The notes beneath the pieces were generated by a model, which saw only the letters and a list, made by a program, of their open reading frames with translations, had not been told where the DNA came from and did not search any database. From Prevotellaceae bacterium (GTDB lineage Bacteria; Bacteroidota; Bacteroidia; Bacteroidales; Bacteroidaceae): a DNA stretch of 64,000 bases. Where the stretch lies: contig JAHZGX010000008.1 of the NCBI GenBank assembly GCA_019420585.1, forward strand, positions 6,751 through 70,750, written 5' to 3'. Below, piece by piece: positions 8,136 through 17,680 of this stretch; within the stretch, counting starts at the first letter, position 1; the number at the start of each line of letters is the position of its first letter. The translations under genes were made by a program, and so were the position numbers.

Positions 8136-9659
8136 CTAAGCCTGATGCTGCGGGCGCAACAGGTCGTTGACGGTCTTCACAGGGTTGAATGTTGACAAGG
8201 GAACCTCAACCATGATGGTGCTCCAATTGCTCATGGCACCATTCCACAGTCCGGGCAACTCAAGGGCAAGCAACGGGCGGCCGTCCTTGCTCTTATGTGA
8301 AATGAAGCCCGTGGCCGGATCCACAAAGTCAGGCAGCGCGTAGGGCTTGCCTTCTGCATCCCTCACGGCGCACACCAAGTCCACGGGGTTGAAGTGTGTG
8401 CCCTGACGGAACATGGCCTGCGCCTCCTCGTTGGCAGGGTCAATCTGACTGCTCTCCAGTATCTGCAGGGAGATGCTTCCGTCCGGGTTATAGGCCAGGA
8501 ACGGTCCTCCACCCGGCTCTCCCACGTTGCGTACCATGCCGCACACCCTTATGGGACGGTTCAGACGTGAACGGAGCCACACACTCAGTTCGGTGTCCTC
8601 CATGTGCTTGAGTCCTGGCATGTCTGTGTGCAAGGTATGCCGTACGAAGCGTATCATCTCTTCCAGATCGGCATGGCTGTATGTGCCGCTTTCCAACAGC
8701 CTCATGTAGCGGAAGGTCTGCTGCTGCACGCTCACCAGCACACCTGCCAGCACCTGTTTCCAAAGCACGGTATCGGCCTTCAGTGAATCGGGCACCACAT
8801 TGTCAATGTTCTTGATGAACACAATCTCGCTGTCCAGTGCATCCAAGTTGCGGATAAGCGCTCCGTGTCCGCCGGGGCGGAACAGGAGTGCGCCGGCATC
8901 GGTACGGAAGGGGGTGCCATCCTCGTTGGCAGCCACGGTGTCGGTGCAGGGCAACTGCTCGCTGAGTGAGATGTGGAAGGTGGTATGGAATCGTTCCTCA
9001 TACTCGGGAAGCACGCGTCCGATGAGTTCCTCAAAGAGTTCCCTGTGCTCGCTGCTCACCGTGAAATGCACGTCGGCCTCCCCCTGGCTGCTGGCATACA
9101 GGGCAGCCTCTGTCAGATGCTCCTCCAGCGGAGTGCGGGCACTATCGTCATAAGCATGGAACTGCAGGAGCCCCTTGGGAAGGCTGCCATAACCCAGCCC
9201 CTCCTCACCCAGCAGGGCATCGGCCACATCATGGCACCGCTGCTCCTCCACAAGTGCCTCCGCACCCATGCCATGGAGCAGGATGCAGGCATCATTGAGT
9301 GCATCATAGAAGGCAAACTTGCGCAGGTTGCCGAAGAAAGTCTTCTCCATGTCTGTCTCAGGTGTCTGCCGTCCTGACTCCAAGAAGGCAAACAAGTCCT
9401 TGAACATGCGGCTGGCAGCACCGCTGGCAGGCACGAACTTGGTTATCTTGTGCCCCTGGGCCTTATAATCATTCCACATCTGCACGTACTGCTCCTGGCT
9501 TTCGGGGGGGAGCGAAAGTATGTCATTGGGGACTGCCGCAGCAGCGTGCAACTTCAAGTATGGGAATCCGGTACGGAAACTTTCCAACTGTGCCATTACC
9601 TGCTCCTGGGTAATGCCTTTGGCACTCAACTGTGCCTGGTCTGACGGTGTAAGCATCAT
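8136..9659 (-). CDS. DUF4301 family protein
   Basis: A 507-residue cytosolic protein of a family found almost only in Bacteroidota. The diagnostic stretch is ITKFVPASGAASRMFKDL near residue 80; the phosphate-loop-like SGAASRMFK and the later FRPGGHGALIRNLD give a distant resemblance to sugar-nucleotidyltransferase folds, which is inference. The function is unknown. Two adjacent ATG codons (9659 and 9656) could start it; the upstream one was used. It has its own -7 box and two terminator-like hairpins, so it seems to be a single-gene unit, divergent from relA. Confidence 0.8.
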   Translation of the reverse strand: MMLTPSDQAQLSAKGITQEQVMAQLESFRTGFPYLKLHAAAAVPNDILSLPPESQEQYVQMWNDYKAQGHKITKFVPASGAASRMFKDLFAFLESGRQTPETDMEKTFFGNLRKFAFYDALNDACILLHGMGAEALVEEQRCHDVADALLGEEGLGYGSLPKGLLQFHAYDDSARTPLEEHLTEAALYASSQGEADVHFTVSSEHRELFEELIGRVLPEYEERFHTTFHISLSEQLPCTDTVAANEDGTPFRTDAGALLFRPGGHGALIRNLDALDSEIVFIKNIDNVVPDSLKADTVLWKQVLAGVLVSVQQQTFRYMRLLESGTYSHADLEEMIRFVRHTLHTDMPGLKHMEDTELSVWLRSRLNRPIRVCGMVRNVGEPGGGPFLAYNPDGSISLQILESSQIDPANEEAQAMFRQGTHFNPVDLVCAVRDAEGKPYALPDFVDPATGFISHKSKDGRPLLALELPGLWNGAMSNWSTIMVEVPLSTFNPVKTVNDLLRPQHQA

Positions 9660-9746
9660 AATCTCGTGTATGAAAGTGAACATTCTGCCTCAGGCTACCC
9701 ACTGGCACACAGCCGCGTGGAACCTCGTAGCAGCATTAACTCTTTA

Positions 9747-9754
9747 CAAAGTTA
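9747..9754 (-). promoter_or_regulatory. -7 promoter box for the DUF4301 gene
   Basis: TAACTTTG on the minus strand, 87 nt upstream of the start at 9659. Confidence 0.5.
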
Positions 9755-9961
9755 GCCAAAAAGTGCGAGCGGCACAGCATTACTGATACTTTTTTTCACC
9801 AGAGACGCTCCACCTGCCACTCATGGGCGCAGCACAGCAGGCTGTGGCAAAATGGCAGACAAGAGGCGGATGGCCTGCCCTTAGGGCAGAGTACCGGTGC
9901 ACAATGGCTGCGCAAGGCCACTTTCCGAGTATTAAGAAGGCCGAAAGTCTCTTTTTTCACG

Positions 9962-9969
9962 TACCTTTG
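9962..9969 (+). promoter_or_regulatory. -7 promoter box for relA
   Basis: TACCTTTG, 106 nt upstream of the relA ATG at 10076. The 416 bp between the two divergent genes (9660-10075) hold only these two boxes; I see no other gene there. Confidence 0.55.
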
Positions 9970-10075
9970 TAACCGATAACCCACCAGGCGGTTCCCATCA
10001 CCATACAGGAAAAGAGGAACCGACCGGCAGAGAGGTGTCAGGAAATGCAAATTGGACTTACAGGGAGGAAGAGTT

Positions 10076-12301
10076 ATGACAGACGGGAAAGAGACTTTCA
10101 CCGCTGAGGAGCAGCAGCGCATGGAACTGCTGGAACAGCAACTGACAACACTGACCAAGAATGTGCTGAGCCAGGAAGACTGGACTCTCGTACGCCAATA
10201 CCTGAAGCACTCCACCGAGCAGGGCGGAGTGGCGCGTGACGCATTCGGACTGAACTGCATTCTGACGGACATGGAAACGGCACTGATTGTGGCCAAGGAG
10301 ATGGGGCTGACGAGAGGCTCCGTGCTGGGCGTGCTCCTGGACAGTCCCGTGATGCGAGGTCAAGTCACGCTGGAAGACATCAAGAAGGACTTCGGCGAAG
10401 AGGTGGCCGGCATCATGCACGGCCTACTGTGCATACGTGACCTGTATGAGAAAAGCGCGGCCATCGAGAGCGAAAACTTCCGCAGCCTGCTCGTATCCAT
10501 GGCCGAGGACATGCGCGTGGTGCTCATCATGATTGCCAACCGCGTGTGCCTAATGCGCAGCATCAAGGGAACAGACAACGTGGAGGCACAGAAGAGGGTG
10601 TCAATGGAGGCAGCCTACCTGTATGCGCCACTGGCACACAAACTGGGACTCTACAAACTGAAGAGCGAACTGGAGGACCTGAGCCTGAAATACCTGGAAC
10701 ACGATGCCTACTATTATATAAAGGACAAACTGAACGAGACAAAGCGGAACCGCGATGCCTACATAGCCCGATTCATCAAGCCCATTGAGGAGAAACTGAC
10801 TCAGGCGGGGCTGAGATTCCACATGAAGGGGCGCACCAAGAGCATACACTCCATCTGGCAGAAGATGAAAAAGCAGCAGGTGGACATCAACGGGGTGTTT
10901 GACCTCTTTGCCATACGCATCATCCTGGATTCTGCGCCCGAACGCGAGAAGATGGAATGCTGGCAAGTGTTCAGCATCATCACCGACATGTACCAGAGCA
11001 ATCCCGGGCGCATGCGCGACTGGCTCTCCGTGCCGAAGAGCAACGGCTACGAGAGCCTGCACATCACGGTGCTCGGCCCGGAACAGAAGTGGGTGGAAGT
11101 ACAGATACGCACCGAGCGCATGGACGACATTGCCGAGCACGGACTGGCCGCCCACTGGCGCTACAAGGGCATCAAGGGCGGACAGAGCAGCGTGGAAGAA
11201 TGGCTGTCCGGGGTGCGCAGTGCACTGGAAAGCGGCGATGACCGGCAACTCATGGACCAATTCCGGCTGGACTTGGTGGAGGACGAGGTGTTTGTGTTCA
11301 CGCCCAAGGGTGACCTCTTCAAACTGCCGGCCGGAGCCACGGTACTGGACTTCGCCTATGCCATACACACCAAGGTGGGCAACCAGTGCACCGGAGCGCG
11401 CATAGGCGGACGCAACGTGACCATACGGCAGAAACTCACCAGCGGAGACCAGGTGGAGATTCTCACCAGCAACAGCCAATGCCCGAAACAGGACTGGCTG
11501 AACATAGTATCGACCGGCAGGGCACGCAACAAGATACGGCAAAGCCTGAAGGAGATGCAAAGCCGGCAGGCATCCATGGCACGCGAGGAACTGGAGCGGA
11601 AAATGAAGAACCGTAAACTGGACTATGACGAGCCAGCCCTGATGCACACCATCACACGCCTGGGCTACCGGGTGGTGACGGACTTCTACGCGGCACTGGC
11701 CGACGGGCACCTGGAAACGAACAGCGTACTGGAGGCTTACGCACAGCAATTGCGCAAGGACCGCGGCGAGGAAGAGAAGACCGCTCCGGCGCAAAGCGCG
11801 ACACAGTATGTGATGCAGGCCAACGAGAACCTGCGCAAGGCCAATGCCGCGCAGGAGGATGTGCTGGTGATTGACTCCAACATACGCGGACTGGACTTCC
11901 AGATGGCCAAATGCTGCCAGCCAGTGTACGGTGACAAGGTGTTCGGCTTCGTGACCAGCGGAGGCGGAATTAAAATACACCGAGAGAACTGCCCCAACGC
12001 CTCACAACTCAGGGAACGATTCGGTTACAGAATCGTGAAGGCTATATGGTCAGGCAAAGGCACCGGCCAGTATTCCATCACGCTGCATGTGGTAGGCAAC
12101 GATGACATAGGCATCGTAAACAACATCACGAGCATCATAAGCAAGGAGGAGAAGATCCAGTTGCGCAGCATAAGCATCGACAGTCACGACGGACTGTTCA
12201 GCGGCACGCTGACCGTCATGCTGGAGGACACCGCCAAACTGGAGAAACTACTGAAGAAACTGAAAACTGTAAAAGGAGTAAAGAATGTATCAAGAAACTA
12301 A
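10076..12301 (+). CDS. relA: RelA/SpoT-family (p)ppGpp synthetase, hydrolase site degenerate
   Basis: A 741-residue long RSH protein that makes the alarmone (p)ppGpp from ATP and GTP/GDP. Domains in order: HD-like region (about 30-185), synthetase (about 235-390; GRTKSIHSIWQKM, DLFAIRI, NGYESLHITV, EVQIRTERMDDIAEHGLAAHWRYKG), TGS (about 405-465; VFVFTPKGDLFKLPAG), and a C-terminal ACT domain. In the HD region the metal-binding LLHD of hydrolases is replaced by VLLDSPV, so ppGpp hydrolysis is probably lost, as in proteobacterial RelA. The ATG at 10076 was chosen for the GGGAGGAAG ribosome-binding sequence just before it. It overlaps the next gene by 17 bp. Confidence 0.9.
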   Translation: MTDGKETFTAEEQQRMELLEQQLTTLTKNVLSQEDWTLVRQYLKHSTEQGGVARDAFGLNCILTDMETALIVAKEMGLTRGSVLGVLLDSPVMRGQVTLEDIKKDFGEEVAGIMHGLLCIRDLYEKSAAIESENFRSLLVSMAEDMRVVLIMIANRVCLMRSIKGTDNVEAQKRVSMEAAYLYAPLAHKLGLYKLKSELEDLSLKYLEHDAYYYIKDKLNETKRNRDAYIARFIKPIEEKLTQAGLRFHMKGRTKSIHSIWQKMKKQQVDINGVFDLFAIRIILDSAPEREKMECWQVFSIITDMYQSNPGRMRDWLSVPKSNGYESLHITVLGPEQKWVEVQIRTERMDDIAEHGLAAHWRYKGIKGGQSSVEEWLSGVRSALESGDDRQLMDQFRLDLVEDEVFVFTPKGDLFKLPAGATVLDFAYAIHTKVGNQCTGARIGGRNVTIRQKLTSGDQVEILTSNSQCPKQDWLNIVSTGRARNKIRQSLKEMQSRQASMAREELERKMKNRKLDYDEPALMHTITRLGYRVVTDFYAALADGHLETNSVLEAYAQQLRKDRGEEEKTAPAQSATQYVMQANENLRKANAAQEDVLVIDSNIRGLDFQMAKCCQPVYGDKVFGFVTSGGGIKIHRENCPNASQLRERFGYRIVKAIWSGKGTGQYSITLHVVGNDDIGIVNNITSIISKEEKIQLRSISIDSHDGLFSGTLTVMLEDTAKLEKLLKKLKTVKGVKNVSRN

Positions 12302-14750
12302 ACATGCCATGCTGGGAGTCCTCATGGCAACCTGCTGCACACTTGTGCAGGCGGCTGACATACGTGTCGACAGCCTTAGGCTGACCGCCCCTTACCGCAT
12401 GGCCACCCCCCTGCACACCGACAGCACCGACGTGTGGGGCAAGCCTTTTCAGGTCAACGACCTGATGATGGACGCACCCATGGCCGTAAGCATGTGGCAC
12501 AAGGGAGAACAGATGACCGACAGCATAGTGCCCGCAACCGAAAAGGGAGGAGTGAGGCTGGCCGGTTTCCAAGTCGAGAACAACCTGTTCGCCAAATATC
12601 GTCTGCAGGTCAATTGCACGGCACGGCACAAGACTTTCGTTGACGGAAAGGAATTCCAGGAACATGAAGAGCAAAAACTGCTTCCCGGACGACACGACAT
12701 CGTGGTGAAACTGCTGCAGATGCCCGACAAGGCCGACACGCTGACGGTGACCCTGCAAAGCGCACAAGAGAAGTACCTGACCGTGAACCCAAGTGGAAAA
12801 AGGCGGTACACCTTTGAAGACTATCTGAATGGCCTGTCTGCCGGAAGCACCAGTCTAAGCGCGGGCGGACGATACATGAAATACACCGTCACGCGCACCC
12901 AGGAAGGCGGACACCGCCAGAGCACAGAGCGCATACTGGACCTGAAGACCGGAAACGAGTTCGTACCTTCAAACTTCATACAATGGGCAGCGCAGGGCGA
13001 CTGCTACATCAGCTGGCGGCAGAACAACCAGAAAGAGAACATATATGAGTACACCGACCCGGCAACCGGCCAGACCACCCCGCTCTACACTGACATACAG
13101 TCACTCGGCGGACAATGGGTGGCACAAGACAAACTGATGCTCATCAACAAGAACACCGAAGGTCCCAAGGATGACCCGCAGATGCACCAGATACTGCAGC
13201 CGGACGACCGGATGAGCGGATGGCGCAACAGGAACAACGTGCAACTGCTTGACCCGGCAACCCAGCAGGTAAGCGTGCTCACACAAGGGCAGCACAGCAC
13301 TTACGCATCCGTGGCAAACGATGGGAGGCACATCCTTCTCAACGTGCGCGAGAACGACATCACGGAACGTCCCTTCTCTTTCACCACACTGCTTCTGCTC
13401 GACAGGGAAACGATGGAAGTGGACACACTGGTGCGCAGGGACGGATTCCTGGGCAGCTGTGAATGGATGCCCGACAACCGCCACATACTCATCCAGGCCA
13501 GCCCAGAAGCACTGGGAGGAATCGGGAAGAACGACCCCACGGGCAAGACCCCGAGCATGATACAGCAGGAACTCTTCCTCATGGACACCCACACGAAGGA
13601 AATCACACCGCTCACACGAGACTTCGACCCCAGCATCATAAGGGCAGAATGCAGTCAAGCAGACGGAAACATCTATGCCCTTTGTGAGAACCAGGACAGG
13701 CAGGACATCTTCCGCCTGGACATGAAGAGCAAGAAATGGACACGGCTGAAACTCACGGAATGCTTCGTAAACAGTTTCTCACTGGCCGATGAGAAGCCCA
13801 TACTATCTTATTCCGGTGAGGGCGCATCCAATACATACCGCATTTACACAGTGGACCTGAAGAGCGGCCGGGAGACACTCATACGCGACTACAACCCTGA
13901 ACGGCTCTCAGACATCGAACTGGGAGAGTTCGGCGAATGGAATTTCCAGAGCAGCCGAGGCGACACCATACACGGACGCTATTACCTGCCGCCGCATTTC
14001 GATGCCAACAAGAAGTATCCCATGCTGGTATATTATTACGGTGGATGCTCGCCCGTAGGACGCTATCTTGACAGTTATTACAACTTCCACAACTGGGCGG
14101 CCATGGGTTACGTGGTGTACGTAATACAGCCCAGCGGCTGCACCGGCTTCGGTCAGGAGTTCGCGGCACGGCATGTCAACGCCTACGGAAAGTACACCGC
14201 AGACGACATCATCGAAGGAACCAAGAAGTTCTGCGCCGAACATTCTTACGTGAATGACAAGAAAATCGGTTGCCTGGGTGCCTCATACGGAGGCTTCATG
14301 ACCATGTACCTGCAGACGGTGACCGACATCTTTGCAGCCGCCATGGCTCATGCCGGCATAAGCAACCCGGCCAGTTACTGGGGATATGGCTACTGGGGCT
14401 ACAGTTACAACGCCGTCAGCGCAGCCGGAAGTTACCCCTGGAACAATCCGGAACTGATGAGCGGACGGTCACCCTTGTTCAATGCCGACAAGGTGCACAC
14501 ACCCATCCTGTTCCTGCATGGGGGTGACGACACGAATGTTCCCATCGTGGAAAGCACGCAGATGTTCAATGCCTTGAAGATTCTGGGCAGAGACTGCGCC
14601 TTTGTGACCGTGGAGGGACAGAACCACCACATACTTGACTATGAGAAGCAAGTCAAGTGGGTACATACATACTACGCATGGTTTGCCAAATACCTGCAGG
14701 ATGACCCGACATGGTGGGAGAGCATGTACCCCACCAAGAACCTGAAATAA
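12285..14750 (+). CDS. Secreted prolyl oligopeptidase-family (S9, DPP IV-like) peptidase
   Basis: An 821-residue serine peptidase. A signal-like N-terminus (MLGVLMATCCTLVQAA) precedes an eight-bladed propeller-type region (to about residue 550) and an alpha/beta-hydrolase domain with the triad: Ser in GASYGG, Asp in HGGDDTNVP and His in GQNHHILD. Family members cleave after proline in short peptides in the periplasm, feeding amino-acid fermentation. A clear AAGGAG lies 7 nt before the ATG at 12285, inside the end of relA, so the two genes are translationally linked. No terminator separates it from relA. Confidence 0.88.
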   Translation: MYQETKHAMLGVLMATCCTLVQAADIRVDSLRLTAPYRMATPLHTDSTDVWGKPFQVNDLMMDAPMAVSMWHKGEQMTDSIVPATEKGGVRLAGFQVENNLFAKYRLQVNCTARHKTFVDGKEFQEHEEQKLLPGRHDIVVKLLQMPDKADTLTVTLQSAQEKYLTVNPSGKRRYTFEDYLNGLSAGSTSLSAGGRYMKYTVTRTQEGGHRQSTERILDLKTGNEFVPSNFIQWAAQGDCYISWRQNNQKENIYEYTDPATGQTTPLYTDIQSLGGQWVAQDKLMLINKNTEGPKDDPQMHQILQPDDRMSGWRNRNNVQLLDPATQQVSVLTQGQHSTYASVANDGRHILLNVRENDITERPFSFTTLLLLDRETMEVDTLVRRDGFLGSCEWMPDNRHILIQASPEALGGIGKNDPTGKTPSMIQQELFLMDTHTKEITPLTRDFDPSIIRAECSQADGNIYALCENQDRQDIFRLDMKSKKWTRLKLTECFVNSFSLADEKPILSYSGEGASNTYRIYTVDLKSGRETLIRDYNPERLSDIELGEFGEWNFQSSRGDTIHGRYYLPPHFDANKKYPMLVYYYGGCSPVGRYLDSYYNFHNWAAMGYVVYVIQPSGCTGFGQEFAARHVNAYGKYTADDIIEGTKKFCAEHSYVNDKKIGCLGASYGGFMTMYLQTVTDIFAAAMAHAGISNPASYWGYGYWGYSYNAVSAAGSYPWNNPELMSGRSPLFNADKVHTPILFLHGGDDTNVPIVESTQMFNALKILGRDCAFVTVEGQNHHILDYEKQVKWVHTYYAWFAKYLQDDPTWWESMYPTKNLK

Positions 14751-14789
14751 AAGCACCGTCACGTCCTCCGGACATGGCATACAACTGAC

Positions 14790-14833
14790 GCAGTCGGCCG
14801 GAAGCATGGCTCATGCCGCTCCTGGCCGACTGC
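14790..14833 (+). other. Intergenic hairpin between S9 peptidase and mutS2
   Basis: Perfect arms GCAGTCGGCC (14790-14799) and GGCCGACTGC (14824-14833) enclose a smaller GCATG/CATGC stem. No T tract follows, and mutS2 starts 14 nt later, so it may be an attenuator, an mRNA processing site, or a weak terminator. Confidence 0.45.
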
Positions 14834-14847
14834 CTTACACTAAAAGA

Positions 14848-17358
14848 ATGATTTACCCAAAGAATTTCGAGCAGAAGATAGGATTTGACGAGGTGCGCGC
14901 CCTGCTGCACGCGCGATGCCTGAGCAATCTGGGACATGAGAAGGTTGACTCCATGCAGTTTGTGGCCAAGCCCGGCGAACTGCGTACGCTGCACGGTCGG
15001 ACGAATGAGACACGAGGCATACTGAACCAGGCATCCGACCAACTCAGTCAGGACTTCTTTGACCTGCGCCCAGCACTTCACCGCATCAGACTGGAGGGAG
15101 CGTATCTTGACGAACAGGAAATATGGGACTTGCTGCGCACACTGCGCACACTGCACCAGTGGGTCGAACTGGTTCGCAAGGAAGAAGACTCCACCCCACT
15201 CTATCCCGCCCTGTGCCACATGGCAGACGGGGTGTTCACCTTCAAGAGTATAGAGAAACGCATTGAGCAGATACTTGACAGGTATGGGCGCATCAAGGAT
15301 GAAGCAAGCCCGGAACTGGCCTCCATACGCAGTGAACTGCGGAGGTCAGAGGGAAGCGTGAGCCGTATGTTGTCACGCATACTGAGTTCCGCACAAGCCG
15401 ACGGACTGGTTGACAAGGACGTGACTCCCACTCTCAGAGACGGACGACTGGTCATTCCCGTGGCTCCTGCCATGAAAAGAAGACTCAAGGGAATAGTCCA
15501 CGATGAGAGTGCCACAGGCAAGACCGTGTTCATTGAGCCGGAAGAGGTGGTGGAGGCAAACAACCGCATCAGGGAACTGGAAAACGAGGAAAAGCGTGAG
15601 GTGATACGCATCCTGCGCTCCTTCACCGCACTGCTGACCCCCAACATGCGCGAGTTCCTGCGCGCGATGGAGTTCCTGGCCGATGTGGAATTCTGCCGTG
15701 CCAAGGCATTGCTTGCCGACCGTCTGGGTGCCGTGACACCGGACATACAAGAAGCACCGCTGGTTGACTGGACACTGGCACGCCACCCCTTGTTGGAAAT
15801 GTCCCTGCAAAAACAGGGAAAGCACGTGGTTCCGATGGATATCCTGCTCAGCAGGAGACAGCGCCTACTCATCATTAGCGGCCCCAACGCAGGTGGCAAG
15901 AGCGTATGCCTCAAGACGGTGGGACTACTGCAGTACATGCTCCAGTGCGGCCTGCCCGTTACCATGGGTGAGAACTCCAAGTGCGGAGTGTTCCAGCATA
16001 TATTCATAGACATCGGAGACGAGCAAAGCATTGAGAACGACCTCAGTACCTACAGCGGGCACCTGCAGAACATGAAGGAGATGATGAGGAACGCCAATCC
16101 TGCAAGCCTGCTGCTCATAGACGAGTTCGGGGGAGGCACGGAGCCAACCATCGGCGGAGCCATTGCCGAGGCCGTGCTGAAGCGCTTTGTCATGCGTGGA
16201 GCCTTTGGCGTCATCACCACGCATTACCAGAACCTGAAGCACTTTGCCGAGGATACTCCGGGAGTAATCAACGGTGCCATGCTCTATGACAGGCAGAAGA
16301 TGGAGGCACTCTTCCAACTCCAGATAGGAAACCCGGGCAGCAGCTTTGCCGTGGAGATAGCGCGGAAGACGGGCATACCCGAAGACGTGATTGCCGACGC
16401 AACCGCACTTGTGGGACAGGACTACGTGAATGCCGACAAGTATCTGCTAGACATCACAAGAGACAAGCGGTACTGGGAAAACAAGCGGCAGACCATACAC
16501 TCACGCGAGAAGCAGATGGAACAGACCATCGCACGATATGAGCAGGAGGTGGCCGAACTGAAAGAGAAGCGCGTGGAGATTATCAAGGAGGCCAAGAGAC
16601 AGGCTCAGCAGATACTGAAGGACGCCAATGCCACCATTGAGAACACCATACGTGAAATACGCGAGGCACAGGCGGAGAAGGAGCGCACACGGCTGGCACG
16701 CCAGCAGATGGCCTCTGCCGCCGAAGAACTGCTTGACGAGAAGAAGGCCGCCAGCGATGAGACCATCGAACGCAAGATGCGTCAGATTGAGGAAAGAAGG
16801 AAGCGGAAGGAGCAGAACAAGCGGAAGCGCGCCGAGGAGAAAGCCGCCACGCCAACTGTCACACCTGCCTCGAAACCCGCAGCCGAAGAACCACTGAAGC
16901 CGGGCGATACGGTAAGGCTGAAGGGACAGACCACGGTGGGAGTGGTGAACCAGGTGAACGGGAAACAGGTTTCGGTGACCTTCGGCATGATGAAGACCAC
17001 CGTGGATGCCAAGCGGCTTGAGCGCGCACAGAAGCCCAAGGAAGACAAGGGGCAGGGAGTCATCTCGTTTGTCAGCCGCGAGACACAGGATCAGATACGC
17101 GAGAAGCACCTGCACTTCAAGCAGGACATAGACGTGCGGGGCATGAGGGGCGAGGAAGCCCTGCAGGCCGTGACCTATTTCATCGATGATGCCATACTGG
17201 TGGGAGCCAAAAGGGTGCGCATCCTGCACGGGACAGGCACCGGCATCCTGCGCCAACTCATCAGGGATTATCTGAACACACATGCCGGGGTGGAGTCGGC
17301 ACGGGACGAGCATGTCCAGTTCGGAGGTGCAGGCATCACAGTGGTGGAACTGCGCTGA
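14848..17358 (+). CDS. mutS2: MutS2 family ATPase with C-terminal Smr domain
   Basis: An 836-residue MutS2 protein. In order: helical clamp/core region, ABC-type ATPase with Walker A GPNAGGKS (near residue 350) and Walker B LLIDEFGGGTE, a long charged coiled coil (about 530-690), a KOW-like segment (GDTVRLKGQTTVGVVNQV), and the Smr nuclease domain (DVRGMRGEEAL, HGTGTGILR). Members suppress homologous recombination or, in Bacillus, split collided ribosomes. The ATG at 14848 starts the conserved MIYPKNFEQKIGFDEVR; an upstream in-frame ATG falls in the hairpin and is unlikely. It is likely transcribed with relA and the S9 peptidase. Confidence 0.92.
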   Translation: MIYPKNFEQKIGFDEVRALLHARCLSNLGHEKVDSMQFVAKPGELRTLHGRTNETRGILNQASDQLSQDFFDLRPALHRIRLEGAYLDEQEIWDLLRTLRTLHQWVELVRKEEDSTPLYPALCHMADGVFTFKSIEKRIEQILDRYGRIKDEASPELASIRSELRRSEGSVSRMLSRILSSAQADGLVDKDVTPTLRDGRLVIPVAPAMKRRLKGIVHDESATGKTVFIEPEEVVEANNRIRELENEEKREVIRILRSFTALLTPNMREFLRAMEFLADVEFCRAKALLADRLGAVTPDIQEAPLVDWTLARHPLLEMSLQKQGKHVVPMDILLSRRQRLLIISGPNAGGKSVCLKTVGLLQYMLQCGLPVTMGENSKCGVFQHIFIDIGDEQSIENDLSTYSGHLQNMKEMMRNANPASLLLIDEFGGGTEPTIGGAIAEAVLKRFVMRGAFGVITTHYQNLKHFAEDTPGVINGAMLYDRQKMEALFQLQIGNPGSSFAVEIARKTGIPEDVIADATALVGQDYVNADKYLLDITRDKRYWENKRQTIHSREKQMEQTIARYEQEVAELKEKRVEIIKEAKRQAQQILKDANATIENTIREIREAQAEKERTRLARQQMASAAEELLDEKKAASDETIERKMRQIEERRKRKEQNKRKRAEEKAATPTVTPASKPAAEEPLKPGDTVRLKGQTTVGVVNQVNGKQVSVTFGMMKTTVDAKRLERAQKPKEDKGQGVISFVSRETQDQIREKHLHFKQDIDVRGMRGEEALQAVTYFIDDAILVGAKRVRILHGTGTGILRQLIRDYLNTHAGVESARDEHVQFGGAGITVVELR

Positions 17359-17370
17359 ACGCGCCACAAA

Positions 17371-17498
17371 AATCCGCGTCTCAGACACAGCATTCCTTGC
17401 AAGAGTCTTTTGCCATGATTCCGGAAAAGACTTCACGAAAAATGCGCCAACTGGGAAAAAATAAAAATCCAGTTGGGAAAAATATTTTTTCCAACTGG
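17371..17498. repeat. Dispersed palindromic intergenic element, copy 2
   Basis: Begins with the same AATCCGCGTCTCA as copy 1 and continues with CCAACTGG (17447), CCAGTTGG and CCAACTGG (17491). The last two form a long stem: CCAGTTGG-GAAAAA against TTTTTT-CCAACTGG. Confidence 0.75.
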
Positions 17499-17565
17499 AA
17501 AGTTGAAACAGGCATTTTCGGGGAAATGCGTGAATGTGCCAAGGAAACTTCAAGTGAAGCATTTG

Positions 17566-17611
17566 GAGGGGGCTGCCGAAATGCGCATTTCGGCAACCCC
17601 TCTTCATTTTT
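17566..17611. terminator. Strong hairpin terminator between convergent genes
   Basis: GCCGAAATGC followed directly by its complement GCATTTCGGC (17575-17594), flanked by GAGGGG and CCCCTC, then TTCATTTTT on the plus strand. It serves mutS2 on plus and the aminotransferase fusion on minus. Confidence 0.7.
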
Positions 17612-17680
17612 GGCACAGCCTCATCCTCCCACAGGGTCAGCGCCATTGCCCGATGGGCAGAAGCGGTTGGCTATCCCATG

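Noticed and set aside
9796..10296. 166-codon minus-strand frame upstream of and inside relA
   Set aside because: Half antisense to relA, Ser/Arg/Cys-rich, and it crosses the relA promoter.
10601..11980. A 459-codon minus-strand frame inside relA
   Set aside because: Antisense to synthetase and TGS motifs; low-complexity His/Ala/Val translation.
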